Shown here in pieces: positions 61,925-64,000 of a stretch of 64,000 nucleotides of DNA; position 1 is the first letter of the stretch, and each line of letters opens with the position of its first letter. The stretch comes from Terriglobales bacterium (lineage in GTDB: Bacteria; Acidobacteriota; Terriglobia; Terriglobales; Acidobacteriaceae), in contig DASTZZ010000019.1 in assembly GCA_035764005.1 (NCBI GenBank), positions 62,001 to 126,000 of the forward strand, read 5' to 3'. The notes under the pieces were generated by a model that searched no databases, was not told where the DNA came from, and saw nothing but the letters and a program-made list of their open reading frames with translations. The position numbers were made by a program, and so were the translations under genes.

Positions 61925-62911
61925 ATGAGCCTTCCCGCTTTCAAACTGCTGCGCCCGCGAACGATTGAAGAAGCGGTCGGTCATCTCTCCAGGCACGGTG
62001 GAGAAATTCAAATCATCGCCGGCGGCACCGACCTGCTTCCCTCCATGAAGCAGCGGCTCTTCACGCCAAAGTATCTGCTCGACATCAGCCGCATCGAAGA
62101 TCTGCATGGTATTCGTTCCATTCCGGGACACGGCACCGAGATTGGCGCGCTGGTCACGCTCACTGCTCTTGAAGATTCTGAGTTCATCCGCCGCAGCTAT
62201 CCCGTGCTGCACGAAGCCGTGGCAACGATCGCATCTCCAATCTTGCGCAACATGGGCACGATCGGCGGCAACATATGTCTCGACACGCGCTGCCTCTGGT
62301 ACAACCAGTCGCTGACGTGGAGAAAATCGTGCGGCTTCTGCATTAAGAAAGATGGCGATCTGTGCCACGTGGCGCCCGGTGGAAAGATATGTTGGGCGGT
62401 GTTTTCTGCAGACTCGCCGGCCGCGCTGCTTTGCCTCGACGCTGAATTGGAGATCGCCAATTCTTCCGGCTTCCGACGGGTTCCACTCGGTGACTTCTAT
62501 ACGAACATTGGAGACGCGCGTATGAAATTAGCTCCCAACGAGATGCTTACGCGCGTCTTTCTGCCCGACCGAATGGCAGGCTATCGCGGGGCATATCACA
62601 AGCTGCGCCTGCGCGGCTCTATCGACTATCCTCTGGCCGGAGTTGCCGTGTCACTCAAAACCACTTCACGGGGCTTTGTCGATGACGCGCGTGTGGCCAT
62701 TACGGCCGTAAATCCGTCTCCCATTTTGGTACATGAAGCTCGACACGCGCTCGTCGGGAAGCCATTCTCCGAGCATGCCGCGGCAGTTGCAGGCGAGCTT
62801 GCCGCTCGCGTTGCCAAACCTCTTACCACCTCAATCCTCACACCTGAATACCGCAAAGAGATGATTCGCGTGTATGCGAAGCGGGCGGTCATGAAGGCGA
62901 GCAGGGCGTAG
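61925..62911 (+). CDS. FAD subunit of a molybdenum hydroxylase, 4-hydroxybenzoyl-CoA reductase beta-like
   Basis: A 328-residue FAD-binding subunit of the xanthine dehydrogenase family. FAD motifs are IIAGGTDLLPSMK and the LRNMGTIGGNICLDTR stretch (about 108-122). An insertion with four well-spaced cysteines, Cys123, Cys139, Cys147 and Cys156, follows. As I recall it, the beta subunit of 4-hydroxybenzoyl-CoA reductase binds an extra 4Fe-4S cluster through cysteines with this spacing. Cys118 and Cys136 are further cysteines. No molybdenum or 2Fe-2S subunit gene is next to it. The operon usually has all three, so it is an orphan here. Confidence 0.85.
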   Translation: MSLPAFKLLRPRTIEEAVGHLSRHGGEIQIIAGGTDLLPSMKQRLFTPKYLLDISRIEDLHGIRSIPGHGTEIGALVTLTALEDSEFIRRSYPVLHEAVATIASPILRNMGTIGGNICLDTRCLWYNQSLTWRKSCGFCIKKDGDLCHVAPGGKICWAVFSADSPAALLCLDAELEIANSSGFRRVPLGDFYTNIGDARMKLAPNEMLTRVFLPDRMAGYRGAYHKLRLRGSIDYPLAGVAVSLKTTSRGFVDDARVAITAVNPSPILVHEARHALVGKPFSEHAAAVAGELAARVAKPLTTSILTPEYRKEMIRVYAKRAVMKASRA

Positions 62912-62915
62912 CAGG

Positions 62916-63050
62916 ACAGAACCGGCGCCGGTAGGCGCTGGGGCAGCCGCGCTTCGCGGCTGCGTTTCTCCATACCGATTGCAGCATCGCTGCGCTCGGA
63001 GTTCGCCATTCGGCGACCTCCGACCCAGCGGCTACCGCCGCCGGTTCTGT
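62916..63050 (-). repeat. dispersed repeat element, copy B (about 135 bp)
   Basis: Inverse orientation to copy A at 58044-58182. The shared blocks are ACAGAACCG, GTCGGAGGTCGCCGAATGGC, the CGCAGCCGC/GCGGCTGC arms and the closing GGTTCTGT. It occupies the whole convergent gap, and its last T is the first base of the complement of the RND gene stop codon. Confidence 0.8.
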
Positions 63051-64000
63051 TACACCTGCAGCACATCGCCTTCGCGCGCGACCAGCATGTAGAGGACTGG
63101 ATTTAGGAAAAAGCCGAGCAGCAGCCGCGAAATGAGTCCCGTGACAATCACGATCGCGAACGGCTTTTGCGTATCGGAGCCAATGCCGGTCGATAGCGCT
63201 GCGGGCAGCAGACCGAGGCAGGCGACGAGCGCCGTCATCATGATCGGACGCAGCCGGAGCAGTGAAGCCTCGCGCGTGGCTGTCTTGATGTCCATGCCCT
63301 CAATTCGGAGTTTGTTAATGTACGACACGAGAATCACGCCAGTCTGCACTGAGACTCCAACCAGCGCGAGCAACCCAAGTCCAGACGAAACGCTGAATGG
63401 CGTGTCGGTCAGCTTGAGCGCAATCAATGCTCCCACAGGAACAGTGAAAGCTACGCCTAACGCAATCGCGATCGGGTACTTGAAGTTCCCATAAAGGGCA
63501 AACAGGATAAAGAAGATCAGGAGCACGGCAAGAGGCCCGACAATGGCCAATTGATTACGCGCAGCAACGTACTGGCTGTATTCGCCGCCCCACTGAATTT
63601 CGTAGCCGACCTGCGGCGGTATCTCTTTGGCCACGCGACGCTGCGCATCGTGGATGGCGCGCGCCAGATCGCGCCCCTCGATGCTGAATTGCACGCCGAT
63701 GTAGCGCGAATTGTTTTCGCGGTAAATCATCGAAGCGCCGGTGCTCTCTTTGATGTTTGCCAGCTCCGTCAACGGAATCTGCTGGCCGTCAGGGGTACCG
63801 ACGAGCAAATTGCCGATCTGCTGCGCGCTGCTGCGGAACTGCGGCTGCATGCGCACGACCAGATCAAACAGCTTCTCGCCTTGTACGACCTGCGTGACTG
63901 CCTGACCTCCCACGGCTGATTGAATTACGGCTTCTACGTCGGCGACGTTGATTCCATATCGGGCAATTTTCTCGCGATCAACATCGATGAGCAGACTCGG
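63050..64000 (-). CDS. RND efflux pump inner-membrane protein, C-terminal part (CzcA/CusA-like)
   Basis: The last 316 residues of a resistance-nodulation-division transporter; the gene runs off the right edge. The visible part starts in the periplasmic docking region (LLIDVDREKIARYGINVADVEAVIQSAVGG) and continues through the second porter domain. Four or more membrane helices follow (VGPLAVLLIFFILFALYG, IAIALGVAFTVPVGALIAL, GLLALVGVSVQTGVILVSYIN, IMMTALVACLGLLPAAL). The sequence PIMMTALVACLGLLPAALSTGIGSD and the KIARYGIN motif are typical of the heavy-metal (HAE-1-distinct) branch. Export of cations such as Co, Zn, Cd or Cu is likely but not proven. Confidence 0.9.
   Translation of the reverse strand, partial: PSLLIDVDREKIARYGINVADVEAVIQSAVGGQAVTQVVQGEKLFDLVVRMQPQFRSSAQQIGNLLVGTPDGQQIPLTELANIKESTGASMIYRENNSRYIGVQFSIEGRDLARAIHDAQRRVAKEIPPQVGYEIQWGGEYSQYVAARNQLAIVGPLAVLLIFFILFALYGNFKYPIAIALGVAFTVPVGALIALKLTDTPFSVSSGLGLLALVGVSVQTGVILVSYINKLRIEGMDIKTATREASLLRLRPIMMTALVACLGLLPAALSTGIGSDTQKPFAIVIVTGLISRLLLGFFLNPVLYMLVAREGDVLQV

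Overview
The window looks like a stretch of an Acidobacteriota chromosome, probably class Terriglobia. The main evidence is three very long MacB/FtsX-type permeases of the acidobacterial duplicated orphan permease (ADOP) type, each behind a PadR regulator. Supporting traits are secreted beta-propeller and FG-GAP lipoproteins with Ser/Gly/Pro linkers, and several families of palindromic dispersed repeats. No rRNA, tRNA, CRISPR array, transposase, flagellar or pilus structural gene was found. All calls come from reading the sequence; no searches were run.

Layout. 0-3.3 kb: two alpha/beta hydrolases and a secreted amidohydrolase. 3.4-9.1 kb: a PadR regulator, apparently on a leaderless transcript, and two ADOPs. 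9.3-17.7 kb (minus strand): a tight seven-gene operon of two secreted TPR proteins, rnc, two lepB genes, an AsmA protein and a secreted protein. 18.2-21.3 kb: a second PadR-ADOP pair. 21.5-29.8 kb: a pseudo-receiver, a BNR-repeat protein, PilZ, a frameshifted membrane gene, lipoproteins, a GH16 glucanase and a glycerol facilitator.

29.8-55.0 kb: a chemosensory supercluster of two back-to-back systems. System 1 (minus strand) starts with a PAS histidine kinase, a receiver protein and an NtrC-type sigma-54 activator. A long overlapping operon follows: PilZ-like, an unknown 458-aa protein, an orphan DHp-domain protein, CheY-like, CheW, a PilJ-like receptor, CheR, a CheA with two Hpt domains and a receiver, CheB, two CheW, REC-DUF4388 and REC-coiled coil. 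System 2 (plus strand) is a TonB C-terminal-domain protein, MCP, CheW, CheR, CheA, CheB, CheY and CheX. Both operons carry a canonical -24/-12 sigma-54 promoter and a shared upstream motif, TGAGACA-GC-(TT)-GGTTTCA, in the same orientation about 100 bp upstream. I infer that the embedded NtrC-type activator switches on both systems together; this is the most interesting finding.

55.0-64.0 kb: a YVTN beta-propeller lipoprotein, iscS/nifS, a YdjC-family deacetylase, a YmdB-type phosphodiesterase, an FG-GAP lipoprotein, an isolated FAD subunit of a molybdenum hydroxylase with a 4Fe-4S cysteine insertion, and the 3' part of an RND pump gene running off the right edge. Several gaps here hold palindromic repeat elements.
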